A DNA stretch of 64,000 nt from Roseovarius sp. W115 (GTDB lineage Bacteria; Pseudomonadota; Alphaproteobacteria; Rhodobacterales; Rhodobacteraceae). The notes beneath the pieces are model-generated. The model ran no database searches and had not been told where the DNA came from. It saw nothing but the letters and a program-made list of their open reading frames with translations. The position numbers and the translations under genes were made by a program. The DNA lies in NCBI RefSeq assembly GCF_032842945.2, contig NZ_CP146606.1, positions 2,980,501 through 3,044,500 of the forward strand, in the 5' to 3' direction. Within the stretch, counting starts at the first letter, position 1. Each line of letters begins with the position of its first letter. Shown here one piece after another: positions 17,554 through 27,151 of the stretch.

Positions 17554-18865
17554 TGTTTGCAGCCTTGATGTAGATCATAGGGTTGACGGCTTTGCCGCCG
17601 ACACGGACCTCATAGTGTAAATGCGTGCCCGTGGAACGTCCAGTGTTCCCCATATCACCAATTCTTTGGCCACGCGAGACTCTTTGACCTTCCTTGACGC
17701 GAATGGCGGACAAATGCGCGTACCGGGTCTCAATTCCGAATTCATGCTTTATTTTGATAAGCCTGCCATAACCCGACAACCATCCGGCATGTGTCACCAC
17801 ACCGTCTGCTGTTGAATAGATGGCCGTGCCATGCGGCGCTGCAAAATCTGTGCCGTTATGCGGTCGTCCCCAGCGAATGCCGAAACCAGACGTGTAGCGG
17901 AAAGAGCTTTTGACCGGCATGGCAAAAGGCGCTTTCTCAGCTGCGATACGGTAGAGGTTGAGCTTGTCCATCTGGTTCAGGATGCGGTTGGCCCGCTCAG
18001 CATCAGGAGAAGGCGTTTCGCCAAGCGTTGAAAAGCTGAGTGGTAGCAAAGGGCCGCCTTGTCCGGAATATCCCCGGCGTACGGTGTTCAGAAGCGACTC
18101 TGTGTTCATACCAGCAGCACGAAACATCTTGTCGAGCGGTTCGACCGATATGCTCATGGCTTCCTCCAACTGGCGGAAAATCTGTTCGTTGCGATCTTCC
18201 ATCAGACGGATCTGCGTGGCCATTTCGTCTGCAGCCAATAGTGCTTCCTGCGCATCCTCAATGACCTTGTCGCGTTCCTGAGCCGTTTGGGCGAGAGCGT
18301 TGGAGAGAAAGTCCACGGTGCTGTCGCCTTCGCCGTCGGCCTCAGGTGTGTTGAGAGGTTCTATATCTGAATTTTCAAGCGCAAGGGCGAGGGCTTCGTT
18401 TTCGTCGCGTGCGGAGTCGCGCTCTTGCATGGCACGACGCAGTGTGGACTGCACAACCTCAATACCGGTTTCCAGTTCACGCCGACGGGTTTCGGATGCC
18501 AAAAGCTCGGTTTGCATCACTGAAATCTGTTCCAGCGCCGAATTGAAACGTTGTTGTGCGGCAAGCGCCTCTTCGGCGCGCAAATTGCGCTCTGCTTCAA
18601 GCGCGTTGAGACGTGTCTCGTACGTGCGCTGATCGCGTTTGGCCTGTTCGCGGAAGTTGCCAGACCCGATTGAGTCCATCACCAGAATAGCTGTGGCGAT
18701 GATGGCCCAGGCCACAACGGCAGAGGCGCCGAGAAAGGCAAAAAGCTGTGACGCCGGTTTCAGGCGGATGAACCGCGTGTCCGTGTCCGAGCGCAAAAAC
18801 ACCCTGCGCTCAGGAAAATTTCGTTCCAACAGATTGTGGATTTTTATCGCAAGACGCGTCCGCAC
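17543..18865 (-). CDS. M23 peptidoglycan DD-metalloendopeptidase with coiled coil
   Basis: A membrane-anchored murein hydrolase of about 440 residues. A GTG start gives (V)RTRLAIKIHNLLERNFPER, which resembles the N terminus of homologues; a longer GTG/ATG start at 18991 would add 42 Arg-rich residues. One membrane helix lies near residues 45-70 (FLGASAVVAWAIIATAILV). A long periplasmic coiled coil follows (about 80-260), rich in Glu, Ala and Arg. The C-terminal M23 domain has all zinc ligands: HNGTDFAAPHGT, RYAHLS and THLHYEV. The bactofilin gene overlaps its 3' end, suggesting that the filament positions this hydrolase. Confidence 0.92.
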   Translation of the reverse strand: MRTRLAIKIHNLLERNFPERRVFLRSDTDTRFIRLKPASQLFAFLGASAVVAWAIIATAILVMDSIGSGNFREQAKRDQRTYETRLNALEAERNLRAEEALAAQQRFNSALEQISVMQTELLASETRRRELETGIEVVQSTLRRAMQERDSARDENEALALALENSDIEPLNTPEADGEGDSTVDFLSNALAQTAQERDKVIEDAQEALLAADEMATQIRLMEDRNEQIFRQLEEAMSISVEPLDKMFRAAGMNTESLLNTVRRGYSGQGGPLLPLSFSTLGETPSPDAERANRILNQMDKLNLYRIAAEKAPFAMPVKSSFRYTSGFGIRWGRPHNGTDFAAPHGTAIYSTADGVVTHAGWLSGYGRLIKIKHEFGIETRYAHLSAIRVKEGQRVSRGQRIGDMGNTGRSTGTHLHYEVRVGGKAVNPMIYIKAANNVF

Positions 18866-19113
18866 GAGGCCCCCATAGTCGTCTTTGGCCAACCATTCCC
18901 TTGTCGGTGCTCTTCTACGCCGCTTTGCCCCATATGTGCTCACTTTCCCATGTGTGCGACATATCAAAACGCCGTCTCGGCACCGTCGCAAATTGCCTAC
19001 ACAGTGCCTCAGCTTTGGGCAAGTGTTTTGACCAACTCATGCCGAAATTGCGACGAAATCCGCTCCAAGCGGCAGAAAATCGCCGACTTAGAAGGGTTTG
19101 GGGGTAACCGATG

Positions 19114-19941
19114 TCAATGCCCGGATTTGACCTCTGTGGCGAGAGGCCAGTAGAAGTCCGGAGGTATCCCGGCCTCTGCGCGTTTTTCTTCGTTGAAAGG
19201 CGGCTTCAGCGCGCCATGAAAGTAGCGCCGCACAAGGGTATGAAATGCCTCTTTGGGGTCCAGCTCATGACGACCACACAGAAAGTGGAACCACTTTGAT
19301 CCGTAGGCCACGTGACTGACTTCTTCGGCATAGATGGTCTTCAATGCATCGACAGCCTTGTCATCCTTGGCCTTGCGGAAAATCTCGATCATGCCGGGGG
19401 TTACGTCGAGACCGCGGGCCTCGAGTACCATAGGCACCACAGCCAGTCTGCCCATGAAGTCATTCACAGTGTCTTCGGCGGCACGCCACATACCGGCATG
19501 GGCATCAAGCGCACCGTAGTGGCTGCCCAACGCTTCAAGACAGTCGCATACAAGATTGAAATGCTTTGATTCCTCATCCGCAGCTTTCACCCAATCATCA
19601 TAGAATCCTATGGGCATGGACGTGTCCGCGAAACGCGGAATGATGTCCCAATGCAGATCAACCGCGTTCAGCTCGATATGTGCCACAGCGTGCAAAATCG
19701 CAATGCGCCCGGCCTCTGTGCCAGGGCGACGTCGCGGCACGTCGCGTGGATCACGCAAGCGCGGCGTCTCTGGGCGTGACGGGCGCAGGGGCACGTCCGC
19801 GTGCCCAATCTGCAAAGGCGTTCCCGCATCTCGCGCCTCGGACCACTGTTGGGCATATGCGCGCGACATTGCGGTTTTCTCACGGCCATCAGCGGTGGTT
19901 AGAACCTCCACCGCCATTTCTGAAAGAGTCTTTTCCGTCAT
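19114..19941 (-). CDS. DUF455 ferritin-like domain protein
   Basis: A 275-residue protein of the DUF455 family, a ferritin-like four-helix bundle related to MiaE-type di-iron enzymes. Candidate iron ligands are HAVAHIELNAVDLHWD (Glu and His), the ADEESKHFNLV segment and YAEEVSHVAYGSKWF, which reproduce the Ex2H pattern of a di-iron site. The reaction is unknown. It starts 12 bases after the bcp stop on the same strand, so the two probably form an operon. Given bcp upstream, an oxidative-stress or iron link is possible but not shown. Confidence 0.88.
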   Translation of the reverse strand: MTEKTLSEMAVEVLTTADGREKTAMSRAYAQQWSEARDAGTPLQIGHADVPLRPSRPETPRLRDPRDVPRRRPGTEAGRIAILHAVAHIELNAVDLHWDIIPRFADTSMPIGFYDDWVKAADEESKHFNLVCDCLEALGSHYGALDAHAGMWRAAEDTVNDFMGRLAVVPMVLEARGLDVTPGMIEIFRKAKDDKAVDALKTIYAEEVSHVAYGSKWFHFLCGRHELDPKEAFHTLVRRYFHGALKPPFNEEKRAEAGIPPDFYWPLATEVKSGH

Positions 19942-19953
19942 GCGATCTGTCTG

Positions 19954-20415
19954 TCACAAGGCGCGTACGGCCTCCAGCACTTCTTCGGCGTGGCCGGGCA
20001 CTTTTACCTTGGGCCAGATCTGTAGGATCTTGCCATCGCCCCCAATCAGAACTGTTGTACGCTCGATCCCCATGTATTTCTTGCCATACATGCTCTTTTC
20101 TTTCCAAACGCCGTATTGCTCACAGATATCTGCTTCGGCATCTGACAAAAGTGGAATGCCCAAACTATGCTTGTCCCGAAACTTGTCATGTTTGGCCACG
20201 GTATCTTTGGAGACGCCAAAGACCTTGGCCCCGGCCGCTTCGAAGTCAGCGTTCAGGCCGGTAAAGGCGATGGCCTCTTTCGTGCATCCCGAAGTGTCAT
20301 CTTTGGGATAGAAGAACAGAACAACAGGTGCCGGGCGCAGTTCGGAGAGCGTCACGTCGTCTCCGCCATCGCGCGGCAGGGTGAAATCAGGGGCCAAATC
20401 GGCGATTTCGGGCAT
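19954..20415 (-). CDS. bcp: Peroxiredoxin, Bcp/PrxQ family
   Basis: A 153-residue thiol peroxidase that reduces hydroperoxides. The peroxidatic cysteine is Cys44 in DDTSGCTKEA. The second cysteine that many Bcp/PrxQ proteins carry five residues later is replaced by Ile49, so this is a 1-Cys form or uses another residue, possibly Cys97 in ADICEQYG. The thioredoxin fold is complete, with KVFGVSKDTVAKHDKF and RTTVLIGGDGKI. The start has a strong GGAGGT. It is divergent from the YhdP-like gene and followed closely by the DUF455 gene. Confidence 0.93.
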   Translation of the reverse strand: MPEIADLAPDFTLPRDGGDDVTLSELRPAPVVLFFYPKDDTSGCTKEAIAFTGLNADFEAAGAKVFGVSKDTVAKHDKFRDKHSLGIPLLSDAEADICEQYGVWKEKSMYGKKYMGIERTTVLIGGDGKILQIWPKVKVPGHAEEVLEAVRAL

Positions 20416-20510
20416 TTAGGGACCTCCAAAAATAAAAAGTGAGTTTTAAATTAGAGTGTAACGCGCGAGAATAAAGGCAGCAGGCAGGCCAAGTGGCCAT
20501 AACGGGAAAA

Positions 20511-23500
20511 ATGACCGAAACGGCAGAGACAAAACCGCGTCGCGGCTGGGTGAAGAAAACCGGCATGCGTTTGGGTGTCGGCTTACTTCTGATAGCCGGG
20601 GTCCTGGCCGTTTTGTTTTCAGCTTTGATTGGCACCCGAATTTCTGCACCAGACTGGGTGCGTGATCGGCTGACCACAGAGATCAATGAAGAGCTTGAAG
20701 GTGTTTCGCTGCACTTTGGGGATGTGGCGGTTGTGCTCAATGAAAACCTCGTGCCGCGTCTGTGGTTGCGTGACGTCATGTTGCGGGATGAGACTGGCCT
20801 GCCAATAGCCAATCTTTCTGATCTACAAAGCCAAGTTGCGCTTAAGCCGTTGATGCGTGGTGAAGTGCAGCCAAGTTACATCAAGCTGAGTGGTGTTCGC
20901 TTGTCTCTGCGCCGCGAAAACACCGGCGCAGTGGGGTTGTCGGTCGGGCAAGCCGATGCGCCTGTTGAAGAGGCCAGCAGTTTGCGCGAACTGATCGGCG
21001 AGACCGAAGCCATTCTGTTGCGCCCAGGGTTTGCCGATCTCACCTTAATTGACGTGGAAAACGTCTCGGTGCGGTATGACGACTTGCGTGCCGGGCGGTC
21101 GTGGAGCGTGGATGGTGGGCGTCTGTCATTGACCCGTGACGACAATGATCTGCGCCTGCGTGGAGACTTTGTGCTCTTGGGCGGGCGAGACTACGCGACC
21201 ACGCTGGAAATGAACTACACGACCCAAATTGGCGAGACTGCCGCCGAGCTTGGTCTCAACTTTGAGGACATGCATGCGCGGGATATTGCGGGCCAGTCGC
21301 CTGCGCTTGCGTGGCTCAGTGCGCTGGACGCACCGATTTCAGGTGCCTTGCGCGTTGCTGTGGAAGAGGACGGTGCGCTTGGGCCTCTTAATGCAACACT
21401 GCAAATCGGGGCAGGTGTGGTTAAACCTAACGAGGCAACCAAACCCATCTCGTTCGATGCGGTGCGCAGTTACTTTACCTATGACCCGGAAGATCAGGAG
21501 ATCCTTTTCAGCGAGCTATCGGTCGATAGCAAATGGCTGAAGACAAGTGCAGAGGGGCGCGCCAATCTGATCGGGGTTCGACAAGGTCTGCCGAGCGAGA
21601 TTGTCCTACAGGTCGGACTTGACCAGATCCAGGCCAACCCGGCGGATATTTACCCCGAGCCCATTACTCTCGGCCCCGCTCGCATGGATATGCGCCTGCG
21701 GTTGGACCCGTTTGTCGCCACATTGGGTGAGTTGTCGTTAAGCGACAATGACGTCAATGTCGTATTGTCCGGAGAAGCGCGCGCAGGTGACGATGGGTGG
21801 ACTGTGGCACTTGATGGCGGGGTTGATGAAATTGGCGATGCTCAGCTTTTGGAGCTTTGGCCCAAGACATTGTTGGCCAATGCGCGCAATTGGATTGCCG
21901 AGAATGTGCGCAGGGCAACTATTCAAAATGTGCAGCTTGCCGTGCGCTCTTTGCCCGAACACAAGCCAGATGTCTTCCTTGGTTTTGATTTCGAAGGCCT
22001 CGACACGCAATATGTCAAACGCGTGCCGATCATCGAGAACGCTGCCGGGCATGCCACGCTTTATGAAAATCAATTTGTCCTTTCTGCGCAATCCGGTTCC
22101 ATCAGCCCCGCCCAGGGTGGGCGGATTGATATTTCCGGCACAAGTTTTGAGATCCCTGATGTCGATATGAAGCGCACGCCCGCACAGGTGCATTTGCGCA
22201 CGCAAAGCACCATCACTGGCGCGCTTTCGCTTTTGGACGAAGAGCCGTTTCGCTTTATGCAAAAGGCGGGGCGGCCGGTCACACTGGCAGATGGACGAGT
22301 TGATTTGTCCGGCCTGCTCAAGTTTCGCATGGTTCCCAAACTAACAACCAAGGACGTTCTCTTTGACGTTGCGGGCACATTGCGCGATGTGCGCAGTGAG
22401 GTTCTTGTGCCGGATCGGGTGTTGAAAGCCAACACGCTTGACCTCAACGTTACGCACGAAGTTCTGAAGGTCAGTGGCCCAGGGCTTCTTGGTCAGGTGC
22501 CCTTTGATGCTCAATTTGAAGCGCTCCTGGCCGAAGAGGCGAACGGTGCGGCTAAGGTTCGCGGCACTGTGGAGCTTTCGGAACGGTTTACCGATGAGTT
22601 TCGGATCAACTTGCCACCTGGCAGTGTATCGGGCTCAGGTCAGGCAGATGTAGAGCTTGATTTTGAGAAGGATAGGCCCGGTGATTTTCGCTTGAGCTCT
22701 GATCTGGCGGGCATTGCTCTGCGGTTGCCTGAGATTGATTGGGCGCTTTCGCAGGGCGGCACGGGAAGCTTGTCGCTTGAAGGTCGGCTCGGTGAGCCGC
22801 CTGTGATTGATCAAATCACGTTGAATGCGGCAGGGCTTGAGGCGCGTGGAAACGTGTCTCTGTTGCCTTCCGGCCAGCTTGATCGTGCGTCTTTTACCCG
22901 CGTACGTGCCGGAAACTGGATTGACGCGCCAATCGAGCTTGTCGGGCGCGGCGGAAACACACCTCCTGCGGTGCGTGTGTTGGGCGGAGAAATTGACCTA
23001 AGAGAGACATCTGTCAACGGTGGAGATGGCGAGGAAGGCACATCTGGGCGGCGTGGACAGACTGGCCCGGTGTCTCTTGTTTTGGACCGGTTAATTGTCT
23101 CTGACAGTATCGCGCTCACTGGGTTCCAGTCGGATCTGGACATGCGCAATGGGCCTGATGGAAAATTCACCGCACGCGTCAATGGAAATACACCCATTGA
23201 AGGCCGCGTTATTCCACGCAACGGGCGCAGTGCGTTTCGCATTCAGTCTCAGGATGCAGCGGGTGTGTTTGCCTCGGCGGGCTTGATCAAGCAGGCGCGC
23301 AATGGGGTGTTGGACCTAACTTTGATTCCGGGAAAGGCGAGCGGCACTTATGAAGGCCGCCTGCAGGTCACAGACGGCATGCGCATCAAAGATGCGCCGT
23401 CCATGGCCGCCCTGCTGAACGCGGTCAGCGTGGTGGGGCTTTTGGAACAAATGGGTGGCGAGGGCATCCATTTTCAAGAAGTTGACGCGCGGTTTCAACT

Positions 23501-23915
23501 CGCGCCAGATCGTATCACGCTCTATTCGGGTAGTGCGGTTGGGGCTTCCATGGGCATTTCGATGGATGGGTACTACTACCCCGAAAATGGGCGCATGGAC
23601 ATGCAGGGGGTCTTATCGCCGGTTTATCTCGTTAATGCTGTCGGCAGGCTGTTTACGCGTCGAGGTGAAGGCTTGATCGGGTTCAACTACACAATACGCG
23701 GCAGTGCTTCTGACCCGCAGGTCGGCGTTAATCCTTTGTCGGTTTTTACACCTGCGATGTTCCGGGATCTGTTTCGCCGCTCACCCCCAGAACGACCGGA
23801 TCTTGAAACATCTCAGAGGGCATCTGATGCGGCGCAACCGGACGCCGCAGCCCCACAAGACCCGCCGAGTGACAGGTTTCGACCGCCCCAGATCGAGGAA
23901 GACGGCGGTCGATGA
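20511..23915 (+). CDS. YhdP/AsmA-like (DUF3971) envelope protein
   Basis: A large protein of 1134 residues of the AsmA-like superfamily (YhdP, TamB relatives), which are thought to bridge the envelope and carry phospholipids to the outer membrane. One N-terminal membrane helix ([23 protein letters not shown], about residues 20-42) anchors a long periplasmic beta-rich region. The C-terminal AsmA_2-like part has [15 protein letters not shown] and [20 protein letters not shown], then [16 protein letters not shown]. The tail is acidic and disordered. The ATG at 20511 is chosen; a GTG at 20493 would add six residues, and neither has a strong ribosome binding site. The stop overlaps the queA start (ATGA). 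Confidence 0.9.
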   Translation: MTETAETKPRRGWVKKTGMRLGVGLLLIAGVLAVLFSALIGTRISAPDWVRDRLTTEINEELEGVSLHFGDVAVVLNENLVPRLWLRDVMLRDETGLPIANLSDLQSQVALKPLMRGEVQPSYIKLSGVRLSLRRENTGAVGLSVGQADAPVEEASSLRELIGETEAILLRPGFADLTLIDVENVSVRYDDLRAGRSWSVDGGRLSLTRDDNDLRLRGDFVLLGGRDYATTLEMNYTTQIGETAAELGLNFEDMHARDIAGQSPALAWLSALDAPISGALRVAVEEDGALGPLNATLQIGAGVVKPNEATKPISFDAVRSYFTYDPEDQEILFSELSVDSKWLKTSAEGRANLIGVRQGLPSEIVLQVGLDQIQANPADIYPEPITLGPARMDMRLRLDPFVATLGELSLSDNDVNVVLSGEARAGDDGWTVALDGGVDEIGDAQLLELWPKTLLANARNWIAENVRRATIQNVQLAVRSLPEHKPDVFLGFDFEGLDTQYVKRVPIIENAAGHATLYENQFVLSAQSGSISPAQGGRIDISGTSFEIPDVDMKRTPAQVHLRTQSTITGALSLLDEEPFRFMQKAGRPVTLADGRVDLSGLLKFRMVPKLTTKDVLFDVAGTLRDVRSEVLVPDRVLKANTLDLNVTHEVLKVSGPGLLGQVPFDAQFEALLAEEANGAAKVRGTVELSERFTDEFRINLPPGSVSGSGQADVELDFEKDRPGDFRLSSDLAGIALRLPEIDWALSQGGTGSLSLEGRLGEPPVIDQITLNAAGLEARGNVSLLPSGQLDRASFTRVRAGNWIDAPIELVGRGGNTPPAVRVLGGEIDLRETSVNGGDGEEGTSGRRGQTGPVSLVLDRLIVSDSIALTGFQSDLDMRNGPDGKFTARVNGNTPIEGRVIPRNGRSAFRIQSQDAAGVFASAGLIKQARNGVLDLTLIPGKASGTYEGRLQVTDGMRIKDAPSMAALLNAVSVVGLLEQMGGEGIHFQEVDARFQLAPDRITLYSGSAVGASMGISMDGYYYPENGRMDMQGVLSPVYLVNAVGRLFTRRGEGLIGFNYTIRGSASDPQVGVNPLSVFTPAMFRDLFRRSPPERPDLETSQRASDAAQPDAAAPQDPPSDRFRPPQIEEDGGR

Positions 23916-24955
23916 AGCTTTCCGAATTTGATTTCGATCTGCCTGAAGAGTTGATCGCAACGCGTCCTGCGCGGCCACGCCCTTCGGCGCGGCTTTTGGT
24001 GGCTGAGGGGGATCAGACCACGGATGCACATGTCTATGACCTTGGCCATTGGTTGCGACCCGGAGATCGGCTTGTTCTGAACAACACCAAGGTGATCCCG
24101 GCGCGTCTCTTTGGCGAAAGGTTTCGCGAGGGGCCGCAAGGTAGAAGTAAAGCAAAGATTGATGTGACGCTATTGGAGCCCGATGGGCAGGGGCACTGGT
24201 CGGCTATGGTGCGGCCATTGAAGAAGCTGCGCGAAGGTGAACGTATTTGTTTCAATGCCGACTTCTCGGCCACGGTTCTGTCAAAGCAAGAGGGCCAGGC
24301 CACGCTGTCTTTCAATCTGGCAGGCGATGATTTTGACGCGGCGCTGAACCAAGCCGGGGCGATGCCTTTGCCCCCTATATTGCCAGCAAACGTGCGGCAG
24401 ATGCCCAGGACCGCGAAGATTATCAGACAGTCTTTGCCAAGAAAGAAGGGGCCGTTGCCGCGCCCACCGCCAGTTTACATTTCGACCAAGCGCTTTTGGC
24501 TGAGCTTGCAGAGCAGGGCATCGAGTTCACCGAAGTGACTTTGCATGTAGGGGCAGGGACCTTTCTGCCTGTCAAAGTTGAGGATGTGACCACCCATAAA
24601 ATGCATGCTGAATGGGGTGAGGTAAGCGCGGCCGCAGCTGCTGAAATCACAGCGACGCGGGCGGCGGGGGGCGGATCATTCCGGTGGGCACAACGGCGTT
24701 GCGGTTGATCGAAAGCGCCGGGCGAAGCGGTACGATCCAGCCATGGCAAGGGGAGACGGATATTTTCATCTACCCTGGTTTTACCTTCCATGTTGCTGAC
24801 GCTCTGATGACCAATTTCCACCTTCCCAAGAGCACTCTGATGATGCTGGTCTCGGCGATGATGGGGCAGGAGCGGATCAGAGCCATCTATGAGCACGCTG
24901 TGCGCGAAAAGTATCGCTTTTTTCTTACGGGGACGCGTCCTTGTTGATTCCGTGA
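23912..24955 (+). pseudogene. queA: queA, S-adenosylmethionine:tRNA ribosyltransferase-isomerase, three frameshifts
   Basis: QueA makes epoxyqueuosine at the wobble position of tRNAs. The coding sequence is recognisable end to end but split over three frames: 23912 to about 24371 ([20 protein letters not shown]...), then to about 24671 ([21 protein letters not shown]), then to 24923 ([23 protein letters not shown]) and a last few codons ending at TGA 24955. Each break is one missing base in a homopolymer: C5 at 24371-24375, G6 at 24666-24671 and T6 at 24918-24923. Adding one base to each restores a normal protein of about 348 residues ending [12 protein letters not shown]. The pattern suggests sequencing under-calls; genuine decay is the alternative. 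Confidence 0.85.
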
Positions 24956-25059
24956 CAATCGCCTGTCACGAGGGTTTCAACGACATTTGCGAGTCGTGTT
25001 TGAGCCAGACATATACCTGGCCAACCACGTAGAGCGCTCGTAACCATTCGGAGTGCGCG

Positions 25060-26319
25060 ATGTTTTCGGTCTTATCCAGCGCTTGGGCTTTGTTGCTCGG
25101 CATGATGCTGTTGCAAGTCGGGAACGGCATGCAGGGCACGCTCTTGGGTGTGCGTGGAGAGATCGAAGGGTTCTCGACTCTGGAAATGTCCCTCGTCATG
25201 TCTGGATATTTTGTCGGGTTTCTCTTTGGCTCACGAAAAGCACCTGACATGATCCGCCGCGTCGGGCATGTTCGCGTCTTTGCGGCGCTCGCGTCCATGA
25301 TCTCGGCTGTGATGATCCTCTATCCGGCATTTACCAATGTTTACGCATGGGGGGCAGGGCGCATTCTGATCGGGTTCTGTTTTTCCGGCGTGTATGTGAC
25401 CGCTGAAAGCTGGCTCAACAATGCCGCGACCAACGAGAACCGCGGCAAGGCGCTTTCACTTTACATGATCGTGCAAATGGTCGGCATCGTAAGTGCTCAG
25501 GCCCTGATGTTGAGCGCGGATCCGGGGGGCTTTTTGCTCTTTATCATTCCGTCAGTTCTGATTTCGTTATCCTTTGCGCCGATCCTATTGTCCGTCAGCC
25601 CTACGCCGTCTTTCGATTCTACCAAGCCTATGTCTTTGCGAGAAATCCTTCGCATTTCGCCTCTGGGCTGCGTGGGCATGTTCCTTTTGGGCGGGATATT
25701 CTCGGCTCAGTTTGGCATGGCCTCGGTTTACGGGGCCGAAGCTGGTTTAAGTGTCGGGCAAATATCGACCTTTGTGGCAACGTTTTATGTTGCGGCGTTG
25801 CTGATCCAGTATCCGTTGGGATGGCTTTCGGATCGTATGGACCGGCGCCTGCTTATCCTTGGTGTGTCCGCCGCCTGCGGGGTCGGGGCCATTATCGGCA
25901 TGCTTTTTGGAAGTGTGTTCACACTGCTTCTTGTCGCAGCTTTCATTGTCGGGGGCACGTCCAATCCGCTCTATTCGCTTCTCATTGCGTACACCAATGA
26001 CTTTCTGGGCCATGACGATATGGCCGCCGCTGCTGGCGGCATGGTGTTCATCAACGGGTTGGGGGCCGTGTTTGGGCCAATCATCACGGGTTGGATCATG
26101 GGGATCATCGGCCCTAGCGGATTCTTTCTTTTTATAGCCGTACTTTGCGCCGCCATGGTGGCCTATGCGGCTTATCGGATGACACAGCGTGCGGCCCCTG
26201 CGGTGGAAGACACCGACAGCTATGCCGCCGTGGCACCGGGGGCATCCCCCATTGTGGTTGAGGTGGCGCAGGAATACGCCATCGAAACCGCTCAGGACGA
26301 CGAAGAGACAGCACCCTGA
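25060..26319 (+). CDS. MFS transporter (YfkF/YcaD-like)
   Basis: A 419-residue major facilitator with 12 predicted membrane helices. The first helix has LLGMMLLQVGNGMQGTLLGVRG, with GNG and the following acidic/Arg pair as in the YcaD/YfkF sugar-porter-like subgroup. The TM4-5 region has GRILIGFCFSGVYVTAESWLNN, characteristic of this subgroup. Loop motif SDRMDRR follows helix 8. The C-terminal 45 residues are cytoplasmic and acidic. The substrate is unknown. GGAG lies 8 bases upstream of ATG. It is single, between queA and the DUF924 gene. Confidence 0.9.
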   Translation: MFSVLSSAWALLLGMMLLQVGNGMQGTLLGVRGEIEGFSTLEMSLVMSGYFVGFLFGSRKAPDMIRRVGHVRVFAALASMISAVMILYPAFTNVYAWGAGRILIGFCFSGVYVTAESWLNNAATNENRGKALSLYMIVQMVGIVSAQALMLSADPGGFLLFIIPSVLISLSFAPILLSVSPTPSFDSTKPMSLREILRISPLGCVGMFLLGGIFSAQFGMASVYGAEAGLSVGQISTFVATFYVAALLIQYPLGWLSDRMDRRLLILGVSAACGVGAIIGMLFGSVFTLLLVAAFIVGGTSNPLYSLLIAYTNDFLGHDDMAAAAGGMVFINGLGAVFGPIITGWIMGIIGPSGFFLFIAVLCAAMVAYAAYRMTQRAAPAVEDTDSYAAVAPGASPIVVEVAQEYAIETAQDDEETAP

Positions 26320-26434
26320 GTTTGTCACCAAATTGTCACGCAGTATTGCCGCTGTAGTAATTTTTTACTGTGCAGAAGGGTTTAACTGTCGTTTACTCGC
26401 CTTATGTGCGGTGTGTCTTGGTGAGGAGGGTGAG

Positions 26435-27019
26435 ATGAAAGCGCCTGAAGATGTGTTGGGGTTTTGGCTCGACAAAGTCGGCCCCAAAGGCTGGTACGAA
26501 CAATCCGATGAACTGGACGCTGAAGTTCGTGATCAGTTTCAAGGAGCTTGGGAAAATGCGCGCGAAGGCACCTATGGCCTTTGGCTCACCTATTCGAGTG
26601 GGACATTGGCCTACATCATCCTGATGGATCAGTTCCCGCGCAATATGTTCCGTGATCATGCACTGTCTTTCTCCACCGACAAACACGCTCTTGCCGCCGC
26701 CAAGGCCGCCATTCATCGTGGCTGGGACAAGCGCATAGACGGACCCGCGCGGCAATTCTTTTACTTGCCACTTATGCACTCCGAGAACTTGTGTGACCAG
26801 GACCGCTGTGTGCGGTTGATCTGTGAGCGGATGAGTGACGATGATGGCACCAATTTATTGCACGCGCGGGCGCATCGCGAAGTGATCCGTCGATTTGGTA
26901 GGTTCCCGCATCGCAATGCGGCTCTGGGGCGCGCGTCCTCTGCAAAAGAAGAGCAGTTTTTAGAGACCGGTGGCTATGGCGGCATCGTACGTGAGCTGCA
27001 AAAGGCCGACGCGGCCTGA
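26435..27019 (+). CDS. DUF924 family protein
   Basis: A 194-residue soluble protein of the DUF924 family (TPR-like alpha-helical fold), function unknown. Diagnostic segments are EDVLGFWLDKVGPKGWYEQSDELD, the central ILMDQFPRNMFRD, and FFYLPLMHSENLCDQDRC with HREVIRRFGRFPHRNAALGR. The ATG follows GTGAGGAGGG. Readings with earlier starts (from 26189) overlap the MFS gene and add unrelated residues. It is monocistronic, followed by lpdA after 132 bp. Confidence 0.9.
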   Translation: MKAPEDVLGFWLDKVGPKGWYEQSDELDAEVRDQFQGAWENAREGTYGLWLTYSSGTLAYIILMDQFPRNMFRDHALSFSTDKHALAAAKAAIHRGWDKRIDGPARQFFYLPLMHSENLCDQDRCVRLICERMSDDDGTNLLHARAHREVIRRFGRFPHRNAALGRASSAKEEQFLETGGYGGIVRELQKADAA

Positions 27020-27151
27020 AAATTCCTTTCCAAAAGTTGACCTAAATCAAATCTTTAAGGTCGGCACCCGTGGCAAGTTGTTGCGGGTGTGAAATGCTGC
27101 GTTGCGGCGTTCTGCAAAATAGTTTAATATCAAACTAGTTTTGAAACGGAG

